This document shows positions 41,319 to 50,921 of a DNA stretch of 64,000 bases, one piece after another. The translations under genes and the position numbers were made by a program. The DNA lies in contig NZ_CP151979.1 in the NCBI RefSeq assembly GCF_038593265.1, positions 2,611,001-2,675,000 on the forward strand, written 5' to 3'. Numbering within the stretch: the stretch's first letter is position 1; each line of letters begins with the position of its first letter. The stretch is from Ureibacillus sp. FSL W7-1570 (GTDB taxonomy: Bacteria > Bacillota > Bacilli > Bacillales_A > Planococcaceae). The notes under the pieces were generated by a model. It saw only the letters and a list, made by a program, of their open reading frames with translations, was not told the origin of the DNA and made no database searches.

Positions 41319-43283
41319 ATGGATCTGATTGAAAAATTGCAACGTATCATCCGAAAGAAATCCGACGAAGAAGTAAAAGTTGAAAAAGGCTACAACCCCA
41401 ATCTGGTTGCGGCGATACAGCCACAAGGCGGGATTAAATTTGAACCGAATTATATACGTTTGGGAGACGGGTACATAACGTGTTTGCATGTCTATAAATA
41501 TCAAAGCATCGTACAAGATTATTGGTTGGAACCCATTTTAAACATGCCCAATGTCATTGCCACAATTGATATTGCCAATGCCAATAAACATGAAGTGGTT
41601 GAAAAAATCAATCGTGCGATGGCCGAGCAGAACGCCCGTTTTTACAACGCCAAAGAAAATATTGAGCGCATTGATGCACGAAATCTGTATCAGGAATTGG
41701 ATCAGCTTTACAATGACATAGCGCTCGGGGAAATTGTCAAATGTATTCATCTCCGTTTATACGTGAAAGGCAAAACTTTGGAAGAATTGGAGATTAATAC
41801 ACGCAGAGTAATGGAAGAATTGGAAGCGATGAATTTCCGTTCCGCTGTTTTTCTAAATGAACAGGAATGGGAATGGGAAAGTATGTTTACGAGCTATCAT
41901 ACACAATTGAAATATGTCAATAAACGAAAAGGAAAAGAAATTTCCGCTACCACATTGGCTGGAGGATATCCTTTCCACTACACCGCTTTGCACGATCCGA
42001 ATGGCACTTATCTAGGCACAACCTATACTGGAGGAACCGTGCTGTTCGATCTTTTCCATAAAGACAAACAAAGGAAGCATTATAATGCTTTAATGGTCGG
42101 CGTGATGGGAAGTGGGAAGTCGACATTGTTGAAAAAAATGGTTCTTGAACAGGCGATACGCGGAAACAAAGTTCGCATCCTCGATATAACCGGTGAATTC
42201 AGCGAGTTGGTGGAAGCCCTTGGTGGAAAACAGATTGCATTGGACGGTTCGGAAGGGATCATTAACCCTCTGCATGTATATAAAACAGCGGTCAATGATG
42301 ATGGCAGCACGAATGAAGAACTGTCTTTCATGCAGCATCTATCCAAGTTGAAAGTTTTTTATAATTATCTGAAGCCGACAGCGACCGACGATGAAAAGTC
42401 GATGTTTTCTTCTCTATTATTAAAGTTATATATTCGAAAGGGTTTGTGGTCGGAAAAGAAAGTATTGCCGATTACAACCTTCAAAGCACATGAATATCCA
42501 ACTTTCAGCGAGTTCCTTCAGTTAATCCGGGATGAACTTTACGAGGACTTTCCAAACAGAATCATCAAACAAAATTTGTCGGAAAGCAATGTGGCCATAT
42601 TAAGCAGTATCGAGTTGACGATAAAAAATCTGATTGAAATTTATAGTCAAATTTTCGATGGACATTCATCCATCCGGTCCTTTGATGATGAACTGATTGT
42701 GTCGTTTCCTTTGCGTTCATTGTTATCATTGCAAGGGGAGATTTTCCAGGCGCAATTGTTCAATATCATGAACACCCTATGGGATGGGATGATTGTCAAC
42801 GGATCCAACCAATTCAGAAAGTTCAATCACGGGGAATTGACGGTGGAAGATGCTGTCAAATACCTCATTATTATGGACGAAGCGCATAACATCATCAACA
42901 CAAGGGATATTTCAAAGCCGGCCGTCCAATATATTGAACGGTTTATGCGTGAAGCCAGAAAATACTTCGGAGGCATATTCTTTGTAAGCCATTCGATTAA
43001 TGACTTCGTGCCGAACTATGATGGGAAAATTACCAATGACAACGCTGAAAATATTAAAAAATTGTTCCAACTTACCCAATACAAATTTATCGCGCAACAG
43101 GATGCCATTACTTTGCCGATCATCAAATCCATTTTTGAAGGTCAGATAACCGATTCTGAATTGCAGCTAATTCCTAGGTTCGAAACGGGCCACTTAATCC
43201 TTTCCATTTCCGGGGTTAAAAATATAACGTTTAAAGTCGAAATTCCGCCTAATGAATTAACTTTATTCGGTGGTGGCGCATAA
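41319..43283 (+). CDS. VirB4-like conjugative transfer ATPase
   Basis: A 654-aa ATPase that powers assembly and substrate transport of type IV secretion systems. Walker A is GVMGSGKST at about 261-269. Walker B is YLIIMDEAHNI at about 513-523. Downstream motifs ERFMREARKYFGGIFFVSHS and FKFIAQQDA fit the VirB4 motor domain. The stop overlaps the next start (TAATG). No second ATPase of VirD4 or VirB11 type occurs in the island. Confidence 0.93.
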   Translation: MDLIEKLQRIIRKKSDEEVKVEKGYNPNLVAAIQPQGGIKFEPNYIRLGDGYITCLHVYKYQSIVQDYWLEPILNMPNVIATIDIANANKHEVVEKINRAMAEQNARFYNAKENIERIDARNLYQELDQLYNDIALGEIVKCIHLRLYVKGKTLEELEINTRRVMEELEAMNFRSAVFLNEQEWEWESMFTSYHTQLKYVNKRKGKEISATTLAGGYPFHYTALHDPNGTYLGTTYTGGTVLFDLFHKDKQRKHYNALMVGVMGSGKSTLLKKMVLEQAIRGNKVRILDITGEFSELVEALGGKQIALDGSEGIINPLHVYKTAVNDDGSTNEELSFMQHLSKLKVFYNYLKPTATDDEKSMFSSLLLKLYIRKGLWSEKKVLPITTFKAHEYPTFSEFLQLIRDELYEDFPNRIIKQNLSESNVAILSSIELTIKNLIEIYSQIFDGHSSIRSFDDELIVSFPLRSLLSLQGEIFQAQLFNIMNTLWDGMIVNGSNQFRKFNHGELTVEDAVKYLIIMDEAHNIINTRDISKPAVQYIERFMREARKYFGGIFFVSHSINDFVPNYDGKITNDNAENIKKLFQLTQYKFIAQQDAITLPIIKSIFEGQITDSELQLIPRFETGHLILSISGVKNITFKVEIPPNELTLFGGGA

Positions 43284-44398
43284 TGGTAAAAGTCATAAAT
43301 GCCACTGCCGCTGTCGGAAAAAAATCTGTAAAAAACCGAATCAAAGAAAAATATAGAGTTCTTACGGTCAGAAAGAAAATCATCCTTTGGAGCATTGCGA
43401 TCATTGCTTTGCTCTTTTTTATTATCATGATCGGCATCATCGGGGCCATACAAGGTGTTTTAAAGACAGGGGAAAATGTGGAAATGTCGGCTTTTGGTAC
43501 GGCTCAAGTATCGCCGGAAGTTGAACGGTATCGGGAACAAATCGCTTCCGAATTATCCAAATTTGAGCTTGAACAATATACAGATTTATTGCTTGCTTTA
43601 ATGATGCAGGAGAGTGGAGGAAGAGGCAATGATCCGATGCAGGCAAGTGAATCAAAATGCGGGCGAATCGGATGTATCAAGAACCCGGACGAAAGTATTG
43701 TGTATGGTGTAAAACACTTCGTCAATGTTTTGCAAAAGGCGAATTACGATGTAAAATTGACGCTTCAAAGCTATAACTTCGGAAGCGGATTTATTGACTA
43801 TGTGATGGCCAATGGAGGAGCGTACACAAAGGAATTGGCGATTGAGTATTCGCAAAAAATGTATCAAAAGTTCAAAAACACCGGGTTGTATAAATGCCAT
43901 AGACCTGCCGCCATTCAATATCAAGCTTGCTATGGGGACATTGAATATGTGGATGCCGTATTGAGATACTTGCCTTCTGCGATGATGGGCAATTCAGCCA
44001 CACTTTCAAACGGTTTCTCCTCTCCATTGAAACGGTCGTTGGAAATCACTTCACCTTATGGATGGCGCACTTTGGACGGGGTAAGAGAGTTTCATTTGGG
44101 AGTGGATTTGAGTTGCAATGAATCGAATACAGTCCATGCCGTTCAGGATGGTGTAGTGGTTTATGCAGGCGTAAGAGGCACGTACGGAAACCTGGTTCAA
44201 ATCCAGCATGGCAATTTCATCAGCGCTTACGCCCATTTAAGTAAAATCAATGTAAAAAACGGCCAAAGTGTTTCAAGCGGGCAATCAATCGGTGCTTGCG
44301 GAAAAACCGGACGTGCTACGGGTACTCACTTGCATTTTGAACTCAAGACGGAAATGTGGGGTGGCCAATTTGACCCAACACCATTTTTATTCAAATAA
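43283..44398 (+). CDS. Bifunctional cell-wall hydrolase of the T4SS (lysozyme-like plus M23)
   Basis: A 371-aa protein. A membrane anchor lies at about 33-55. A lysozyme/transglycosylase-like domain follows (about 80-190; the catalytic Glu in LMMQESGGRGNDPMQ, and LTLQSYNFG). An M23 endopeptidase domain occupies about 245-371 with HLGVDL (His, Asp), YAHLS and HLHFE. Such VirB1/CwlT-type enzymes open peptidoglycan for the secretion channel. Both active sites look intact. It is translationally coupled to the VirB4-like gene. Confidence 0.92.
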   Translation: MVKVINATAAVGKKSVKNRIKEKYRVLTVRKKIILWSIAIIALLFFIIMIGIIGAIQGVLKTGENVEMSAFGTAQVSPEVERYREQIASELSKFELEQYTDLLLALMMQESGGRGNDPMQASESKCGRIGCIKNPDESIVYGVKHFVNVLQKANYDVKLTLQSYNFGSGFIDYVMANGGAYTKELAIEYSQKMYQKFKNTGLYKCHRPAAIQYQACYGDIEYVDAVLRYLPSAMMGNSATLSNGFSSPLKRSLEITSPYGWRTLDGVREFHLGVDLSCNESNTVHAVQDGVVVYAGVRGTYGNLVQIQHGNFISAYAHLSKINVKNGQSVSSGQSIGACGKTGRATGTHLHFELKTEMWGGQFDPTPFLFK

Positions 44399-44413
44399 GG
44401 GGAGAATCGCGGT

Positions 44414-45043
44414 ATGCAAGCCAAATATCTCAGCATAATGGTGACGCTTGGTATTGTCCTTGTCCTTTCTCTTTCGGGAAACATCTACTCTTTTAAGAAA
44501 TTGGCAAACAACGAATCGGAAATACATGAAAGATACGCGAAATTGCTGGAAGAAAAAGAAAAGGAAATCTCGGATTTGCAGCAGGAAATCCTTGCTTTGG
44601 AGAATCAACCGGATATACAAAATGGGGAAAATACAAAGAAAAGTGATAATGGGGGATATTCATCCGGTAACCAGTCGACTGAAAACTTAAAGAATACAGC
44701 GCGGAGATTTATAGAATACACCTATAACGTGAATTCGGAAAACTATGTGACCGCCAAACAAAACGCTTCACATTATATGACCGATGAACTGACCGAAACC
44801 CTTTTTCCCAGCGATGGCTTGGACGAATCCCAATTCAAATCCACCACGAAAGTGAGCAACATTCATGTGTATTTAAACAGCGAAGATGATAAAAAAGTGA
44901 TTGTCAGTTATGATTTGAAAATCGATTATAAGAATGGCTATGTGGAGAAAAGAAATGACTTTGTTTTACTTCACATGGTTGAAACTGGCGGAATTTATAA
45001 AGTGAAAGGGATAGAGCCCATCAATAATATAGGAGGTGTTTGA
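44414..45043 (+). CDS. VirB8-like membrane-anchored protein
   Basis: A 209-aa protein. The N-terminal membrane helix spans about 5-25; a short coiled coil follows at about 30-65; then comes an NTF2-like domain (about 95-205; ARRFIEYTYNVNSENY, VIVSYDLKIDYKNGYVEKRNDFVLL). This order is that of VirB8/TcpC-type channel components. It overlaps or abuts the next gene within a few bases. Assignment is based on architecture and context. Confidence 0.68.
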   Translation: MQAKYLSIMVTLGIVLVLSLSGNIYSFKKLANNESEIHERYAKLLEEKEKEISDLQQEILALENQPDIQNGENTKKSDNGGYSSGNQSTENLKNTARRFIEYTYNVNSENYVTAKQNASHYMTDELTETLFPSDGLDESQFKSTTKVSNIHVYLNSEDDKKVIVSYDLKIDYKNGYVEKRNDFVLLHMVETGGIYKVKGIEPINNIGGV

Positions 45044-45048
45044 CCGGA

Positions 45049-45903
45049 ATGAAGAAGAAAAAGAGGAAAAATTTGACTACCCAATGGTCCAATTTATATA
45101 TCGTCATCACCCTTTTCTTTATTGTAGGATTTGCGTTTTTTTTAACAAGCAAAGTGTTCATTGCGGATGAATTGGACATTTTGAATACGGAAATCGGGAA
45201 AGAACATAATCTCAATTCGAACGGCAAATTCATCATCAAAGATTGGGTTTATGATGAAAAAAACCATAAAATGCAAGTCACTTTAATTACATCGAATATG
45301 AGAAGTTACTTATCCGAATTGAACTTCAGGGCTGTGGCGAGAGTGAACTTGGACAAGGAATTGCCGACGGAAGTGGTTTATTCCAGCAATGATATTTACA
45401 TCATTGACATTCATGAAGTGCCGAAAAACTTCCAACAAGTAGCGTTGCGTCTGGTGAAAAAAGATATTTTATTGGGCGAAGAATTCGAACAGGAATCAAC
45501 GGAAAATCATAATGAAGAAAAATTGATAACCAGCATTTATGCGGATGAAAGGGTGGTCAAAAGAGGTTCCATCACGGAAAGAAATGTTAAGGATTATGCC
45601 ATCCAGGTAACGGATGAAATGATTGAAGAAAGTAAAAAAGAAATTGAAGAATTGAACAATAAAATCAAAAATGAGAAGAGTGTAATCAATCGCATCAATG
45701 AGGAAATTGCCACATTAAAAAATGAAATTATTTATCAGACATTGGAAGAGCAGGAGCAGACAAACAACAGCATTTATAATATGGAAAAGGAAATCCAAAA
45801 ATCCAACAATACAATTGAAAATTTAGAGCTGGACATTAAATCGTTGGAAGCCAAAATAGAAAGGTTGGAACAACGGAAACGTGATTTGAAGTATTTTAAT
45901 TGA
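45049..45903 (+). CDS. Membrane-anchored coiled-coil protein, last gene of the T4SS operon
   Basis: About 284 aa. A basic start (KKKKRK) precedes one membrane helix at about 18-37. An outside beta-rich domain (about 55-145) is followed by a long coiled coil (about 180-284: IEESKKEIEELNNKIKNEKSVINRINEEIATL and onward). I prefer ATG 45049 to the TTG nine bases earlier, which is only three bases from AGGAGG. No family recognised. It could bridge the channel to the cell wall or the mating partner (inference). Confidence 0.7.
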   Translation: MKKKKRKNLTTQWSNLYIVITLFFIVGFAFFLTSKVFIADELDILNTEIGKEHNLNSNGKFIIKDWVYDEKNHKMQVTLITSNMRSYLSELNFRAVARVNLDKELPTEVVYSSNDIYIIDIHEVPKNFQQVALRLVKKDILLGEEFEQESTENHNEEKLITSIYADERVVKRGSITERNVKDYAIQVTDEMIEESKKEIEELNNKIKNEKSVINRINEEIATLKNEIIYQTLEEQEQTNNSIYNMEKEIQKSNNTIENLELDIKSLEAKIERLEQRKRDLKYFN

Positions 45904-45954
45904 TAGGTTTTTCTTAAGCATCAGGAAAGACCTGTTTTATGGAAATGGAAGAAT

Positions 45955-45990
45955 GCGCGGCCGGAAAGAAAAAGTCCGGCTGCGCTTTTT
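45955..45990 (+). terminator. Terminator of the T4SS operon, split by group II introns
   Basis: GCGCGGCCGGA pairs with TCCGGCTGCGC (one G-U) and is followed by five T. The first intron begins at the next base. The T tract resumes after the second intron (49762). Confidence 0.9.
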
Positions 45991-47875
45991 GTGCGCCCGG
46001 CATGTACATGAACTATAGGGTGTAAGTCCCGAACCCCGAAGACAGAAGTAGAGGTTAGCCAAGAGCAAGGGTGTCCGTGGTGACGCGGAATCTGAAGGAA
46101 GCTGGAGGCAAAACACCGGTCCGAGGAACACGAACCTCATATAAGGCTAGGTATGATTGAGTGAGTTTGCAAAACAAAACAAAGCTCTTTCTGTCGAAGG
46201 TCATATCGAGTAGATGAGGCGGATAGATGGTGTGAAAGTGCATGTACTTACCCGGGGAGGTCTGGCGGATAGGTGAAGTACGCTTCATAACCTACTTAGT
46301 GATAAGTAGCTGAACCGTCAGAAGTCAGCAGAGGTCATAGTATTAGTTGGTCTAGAACAACTAAGAAGGACCGAACAATTAAGAGAGAATAGCCCTTGGC
46401 ATTCAGTGAGTCATGATGAAAACAGAAAACGTAGTACCTCACTTGAGGAAGGAAGCGGTGAATCCCGTGGGGGACCTCTTGGAGGGTGGAGTGACCACTG
46501 GCATAAAGAGAACAGCTATTCACGGAAGGAGAATAACGATGCTTTTGAATCAAATCCTGTCACGGGAGAACATGCTTCAAGCACTAAAACGTGTAGAACA
46601 GAATAAAGGAAGCCACGGAGTAGATATGATGCCCGTACAAAACCTACGACAGCACATAGTCGAAAACTGGCTATCTATTAAGGAGGCAATTCTCAAGGGA
46701 ACTTATGAACCAATGCCAGTCCGCAGAGTCGAAATCCCGAAACCTGACGGCGGTGTTCGTTTACTAGGAATCCCTACCGTAACAGACCGTTTGATTCAAC
46801 AAGCAATCGCCCAAGTACTTTCAAAAGTGTATGACCCTACATTCTCTGAAAACAGCTACGGATTTAGACCAAACCGAAGTGCCCATGATGCGGTGAGGAA
46901 AGCGAAAGAATATATAAGAGATGGACATCGATGGGTTGTAGATATGGACTTGGAGAAATTCTTTGATAAGGTCAACCATGACAGATTAATGGGTACACTC
47001 GCGAAGAGAATCCAAGATAAACCATTACTGAAATTGATTCGTAAGTATTTACAATCGGGAGTCATGATTAATGGTGTGGTGTCAAGCACATTAGAAGGAA
47101 CTCCACAAGGAGGACCATTAAGTCCGCTACTATCTAACATTGTACTAGATGAACTAGATAAAGAATTGGAAAGAAGAGGACACAAATTCGTTCGATATGC
47201 GGATGACTGTAACATTTACGTGAAAAGTAAACGAGCAGGACTTCGCACAATGGCAAGCATTCAACGATTCATTGAAGGAAAACTACGACTGAAAGTAAAT
47301 GAAAAGAAATCAGCGGTCGACCGTCCATGGAAACGTAAGTTTCTAGGATTTAGCTTTACCTATCATAAAGAGCCAAAGGTTCGTATCGCAAAAGAAAGCC
47401 TTAAACGAATGAAGAATAAAGTTCGTGAAATCACATCACGCAAGATGCCCTACCCGATGGAATACCGCATTCAGAAACTGAATCAATATCTAATGGGATG
47501 GTGTGGATATTTTGCGTTAGCAGACACCAAATCTATATTCCTTGAATTAGATAAATGGATTCGTAGAAGACTTCGAATGTGTCTATGGAAGAACTGGAAG
47601 AAACCGAAAACAAAGATACGCAACCTTATTCAACTTGGCGTACCACAATGGCAAGCGTATGAATGGGGAAATACTCGGAAGAGTTATTGGCGTATTTCAA
47701 ATAGTCCAATATTACACAGAACCCTTGGTAACTCCTATTGGAGAAACCAAGGGCTGAAAAGTCTTGAAGCTCGTTATGAAAACTTGCGTCAATGATCTTA
47801 ATTGAACCGCCGTATACGGAACCGTACGTACGGTGGTGTGAGAGGACGGGAGTTAATCGCTCCCTCCTACTCGAT
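45991..47875 (+). mobile_element. Group IIC intron with intact reverse transcriptase, copy 1
   Basis: The 1885-base intron begins GTGCGCCCGG and ends in a domain V/VI region: GAACCGCCGTATACGG with CCGTACGTACGGTGG, then the DVI stem GGGAG/CTCCC with a bulged A-like TTAAT segment, and CTACTCGAT at the 3' end. Insertion directly after a terminator stem and T run is the known target choice of class C introns. The internal protein is of the GsI-IIC kind. It is followed after one base by an identical copy. Confidence 0.92.
46539..47795 (+). CDS. ltrA: Group II intron reverse transcriptase/maturase, copy 1
   Basis: A 418-aa protein started at ATG 46539 (MLLNQILSRENM) after AAGGAG; an upstream frame reaching 46413 translates intron RNA domains. 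RT blocks are VEIPKPDGGVRLLGIPTV, YGFRPNRSAHDAV, VVDMDLEKFFDKVNHD, GTPQGGPLSPLLSNI and the catalytic RYADDCNIYV. The maturase domain X follows (PWKRKFLGFSFTY, LNQYLMGWCGYF). There is no HNH endonuclease, as usual for class C. It closely resembles the thermostable Geobacillus GsI-IIC RT as I remember it. Apparently functional. Confidence 0.96.
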   Translation: MLLNQILSRENMLQALKRVEQNKGSHGVDMMPVQNLRQHIVENWLSIKEAILKGTYEPMPVRRVEIPKPDGGVRLLGIPTVTDRLIQQAIAQVLSKVYDPTFSENSYGFRPNRSAHDAVRKAKEYIRDGHRWVVDMDLEKFFDKVNHDRLMGTLAKRIQDKPLLKLIRKYLQSGVMINGVVSSTLEGTPQGGPLSPLLSNIVLDELDKELERRGHKFVRYADDCNIYVKSKRAGLRTMASIQRFIEGKLRLKVNEKKSAVDRPWKRKFLGFSFTYHKEPKVRIAKESLKRMKNKVREITSRKMPYPMEYRIQKLNQYLMGWCGYFALADTKSIFLELDKWIRRRLRMCLWKNWKKPKTKIRNLIQLGVPQWQAYEWGNTRKSYWRISNSPILHRTLGNSYWRNQGLKSLEARYENLRQ

Positions 47876-47876
47876 T

Positions 47877-49761
47877 GTGCGCCCGGCATGTACATGAACT
47901 ATAGGGTGTAAGTCCCGAACCCCGAAGACAGAAGTAGAGGTTAGCCAAGAGCAAGGGTGTCCGTGGTGACGCGGAATCTGAAGGAAGCTGGAGGCAAAAC
48001 ACCGGTCCGAGGAACACGAACCTCATATAAGGCTAGGTATGATTGAGTGAGTTTGCAAAACAAAACAAAGCTCTTTCTGTCGAAGGTCATATCGAGTAGA
48101 TGAGGCGGATAGATGGTGTGAAAGTGCATGTACTTACCCGGGGAGGTCTGGCGGATAGGTGAAGTACGCTTCATAACCTACTTAGTGATAAGTAGCTGAA
48201 CCGTCAGAAGTCAGCAGAGGTCATAGTATTAGTTGGTCTAGAACAACTAAGAAGGACCGAACAATTAAGAGAGAATAGCCCTTGGCATTCAGTGAGTCAT
48301 GATGAAAACAGAAAACGTAGTACCTCACTTGAGGAAGGAAGCGGTGAATCCCGTGGGGGACCTCTTGGAGGGTGGAGTGACCACTGGCATAAAGAGAACA
48401 GCTATTCACGGAAGGAGAATAACGATGCTTTTGAATCAAATCCTGTCACGGGAGAACATGCTTCAAGCACTAAAACGTGTAGAACAGAATAAAGGAAGCC
48501 ACGGAGTAGATATGATGCCCGTACAAAACCTACGACAGCACATAGTCGAAAACTGGCTATCTATTAAGGAGGCAATTCTCAAGGGAACTTATGAACCAAT
48601 GCCAGTCCGCAGAGTCGAAATCCCGAAACCTGACGGCGGTGTTCGTTTACTAGGAATCCCTACCGTAACAGACCGTTTGATTCAACAAGCAATCGCCCAA
48701 GTACTTTCAAAAGTGTATGACCCTACATTCTCTGAAAACAGCTACGGATTTAGACCAAACCGAAGTGCCCATGATGCGGTGAGGAAAGCGAAAGAATATA
48801 TAAGAGATGGACATCGATGGGTTGTAGATATGGACTTGGAGAAATTCTTTGATAAGGTCAACCATGACAGATTAATGGGTACACTCGCGAAGAGAATCCA
48901 AGATAAACCATTACTGAAATTGATTCGTAAGTATTTACAATCGGGAGTCATGATTAATGGTGTGGTGTCAAGCACATTAGAAGGAACTCCACAAGGAGGA
49001 CCATTAAGTCCGCTACTATCTAACATTGTACTAGATGAACTAGATAAAGAATTGGAAAGAAGAGGACACAAATTCGTTCGATATGCGGATGACTGTAACA
49101 TTTACGTGAAAAGTAAACGAGCAGGACTTCGCACAATGGCAAGCATTCAACGATTCATTGAAGGAAAACTACGACTGAAAGTAAATGAAAAGAAATCAGC
49201 GGTCGACCGTCCATGGAAACGTAAGTTTCTAGGATTTAGCTTTACCTATCATAAAGAGCCAAAGGTTCGTATCGCAAAAGAAAGCCTTAAACGAATGAAG
49301 AATAAAGTTCGTGAAATCACATCACGCAAGATGCCCTACCCGATGGAATACCGCATTCAGAAACTGAATCAATATCTAATGGGATGGTGTGGATATTTTG
49401 CGTTAGCAGACACCAAATCTATATTCCTTGAATTAGATAAATGGATTCGTAGAAGACTTCGAATGTGTCTATGGAAGAACTGGAAGAAACCGAAAACAAA
49501 GATACGCAACCTTATTCAACTTGGCGTACCACAATGGCAAGCGTATGAATGGGGAAATACTCGGAAGAGTTATTGGCGTATTTCAAATAGTCCAATATTA
49601 CACAGAACCCTTGGTAACTCCTATTGGAGAAACCAAGGGCTGAAAAGTCTTGAAGCTCGTTATGAAAACTTGCGTCAATGATCTTAATTGAACCGCCGTA
49701 TACGGAACCGTACGTACGGTGGTGTGAGAGGACGGGAGTTAATCGCTCCCTCCTACTCGAT
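47877..49761 (+). mobile_element. Group IIC intron, copy 2 (identical tandem copy)
   Basis: It begins one base after copy 1 ends and has the same 1885-base length. The period between copies is exactly 1886 bases, and no difference was seen in the portions compared. Its 3' end (CTACTCGAT) joins the remainder of the T tract of the T4SS terminator. Confidence 0.92.
48425..49681 (+). CDS. ltrA: Group II intron reverse transcriptase/maturase, copy 2
   Basis: Amino-acid identical to the RT in copy 1 over all 418 residues, with the same AAGGAG site and RYADD catalytic motif. Two intact identical RT genes 1886 bases apart imply a very recent duplication or ongoing homogenisation by recombination. 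Either could supply RT in trans to the ORF-less copy at 58.5 kb. Confidence 0.95.
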   Translation: MLLNQILSRENMLQALKRVEQNKGSHGVDMMPVQNLRQHIVENWLSIKEAILKGTYEPMPVRRVEIPKPDGGVRLLGIPTVTDRLIQQAIAQVLSKVYDPTFSENSYGFRPNRSAHDAVRKAKEYIRDGHRWVVDMDLEKFFDKVNHDRLMGTLAKRIQDKPLLKLIRKYLQSGVMINGVVSSTLEGTPQGGPLSPLLSNIVLDELDKELERRGHKFVRYADDCNIYVKSKRAGLRTMASIQRFIEGKLRLKVNEKKSAVDRPWKRKFLGFSFTYHKEPKVRIAKESLKRMKNKVREITSRKMPYPMEYRIQKLNQYLMGWCGYFALADTKSIFLELDKWIRRRLRMCLWKNWKKPKTKIRNLIQLGVPQWQAYEWGNTRKSYWRISNSPILHRTLGNSYWRNQGLKSLEARYENLRQ

Positions 49762-50212
49762 TTTTTACAAACTTGGATAAGTAAAAGTCCGGCTTCATTA
49801 TTGGCCTCAAGCAAGCATCCTCTTTTGCAACCCCTCTTACGTTCCATGCTTATTCCCCATAAGTCTTCTTAAATCTCTTCACGCATGCCAAGGGATCGTT
49901 TTTGCAATCAGCAGAGCGGACATGCAGGAAGATGGGCAAAGCCGCCGTCAGATCCCCCTTTTTTGATGTGTGATAAAGTTATCTTCATCGAACAAAAATG
50001 AAGAAGTGTTTAAACTTCTCCAACTTTTTTAATAGAGCTGCTATCAACCAAAATATACCAGTAAACGGCCTGTTTTCGTGTTAAAATTATATTTACATCT
50101 ATACATAAAAATGAAGTGGGAATCTTAAGGATTTCTTAAGATTTTCAACCCCAATTTTGTAAGAAACATATTTTATGATTAAACTGTAAGAAAAAGAGAT
50201 GAGGTGGTACGG
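49762..50212. other. Gene-free stretch between intron copy 2 and the two-component operon
   Basis: It starts with the rest of the interrupted T tract. Short frames on the minus strand run into intron sequence and are not convincing. The last 120 bases presumably hold the response-regulator promoter. This is the right edge of the secretion island; I see no attachment-site repeat matching the left edge. Confidence 0.5.
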
Positions 50213-50905
50213 ATGGATTTGACTGTGCTTGTCACAGACGATGATCGGGACATTCGTGACGGCATCGAAATTTATTTAAAAAACGAAGGCTATAACGTGT
50301 TGAAGGCAAAAGACGGAAAAGAGGCGCTCGAGATTCTTTCCAAAAATGAAGTGCATCTGATTATTTTGGATATCATGATGCCAAATTTGGATGGTATACA
50401 AGCAACGTTTAAAATCCGGGAAGAGCGCAACATTCCGATTATTATGCTAAGTGCAAAAGCCGAGGAAACGGACAAAATTCACGGACTCTCGATTGGTGCG
50501 GATGACTACATTACAAAGCCGTTTCATCCACTGGAGCTGATTGCCCGTGTGAAATCCCAGCTTAGACGATACACCCAGCTTGGTACATACAACGGTGCGT
50601 CCCATTCGAAAATCGAAGTCAACGGTCTGTCCATCGATCGGGAAGCGAAAGAAGTGCGGCTCAACGGGGAGATTGTGAAGCTCACCCCAATCGAATACAA
50701 AATCACCGAGCTGCTCCTTGCAAATGCGGGCCGCGTCTTTTCAATACAGGAAATCTATGAACGGGTATGGAATGAAGAGGCGTACAATGCGGAAAATATC
50801 GTTCCGGTGCACATTCGGAAAATCCGTGAAAAAATCGAAGCAGATCCGAAAAATCCAAGATATTTAAAGGTTGTGTGGGGAATTGGATACAAAATTGAGA
50901 AATAA
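50213..50905 (+). CDS. OmpR/PhoB-family response regulator
   Basis: A 230-aa regulator. The receiver domain has the acidic pocket DDD (9-11), phospho-acceptor D53 (IILDIMMPN) and the switch Lys in ITKPFHPLEL. The winged-helix output domain spans about 130-228 and ends in KVVWGIGYKIEK. It should act with the sensor kinase encoded downstream. ATG 50213 follows GAGGTGG. The receiver and output sequences resemble VanR-like regulators with wall-stress roles, but the target genes are unknown. Confidence 0.92.
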   Translation: MDLTVLVTDDDRDIRDGIEIYLKNEGYNVLKAKDGKEALEILSKNEVHLIILDIMMPNLDGIQATFKIREERNIPIIMLSAKAEETDKIHGLSIGADDYITKPFHPLELIARVKSQLRRYTQLGTYNGASHSKIEVNGLSIDREAKEVRLNGEIVKLTPIEYKITELLLANAGRVFSIQEIYERVWNEEAYNAENIVPVHIRKIREKIEADPKNPRYLKVVWGIGYKIEK

Positions 50906-50921
50906 GTTGGAAAACGGTTTG

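Noticed and set aside
46413-46538. N-terminal extension of the intron reverse transcriptase (42 residues)
   Set aside because: This part is intron RNA structure, also conserved in the ORF-less copy that has no RT. The ribosome binding site and the family start are at 46539.
35282-49761. Complete integrative conjugative element
   Set aside because: No integrase, relaxase, coupling protein, oriT-like region or flanking att repeats could be found in the window.
49512-49847. Minus-strand frame starting MERKRGCKRGC
   Set aside because: It runs from the flank into the intron 3' end and the RT antisense strand, so it cannot be an ancestral gene.
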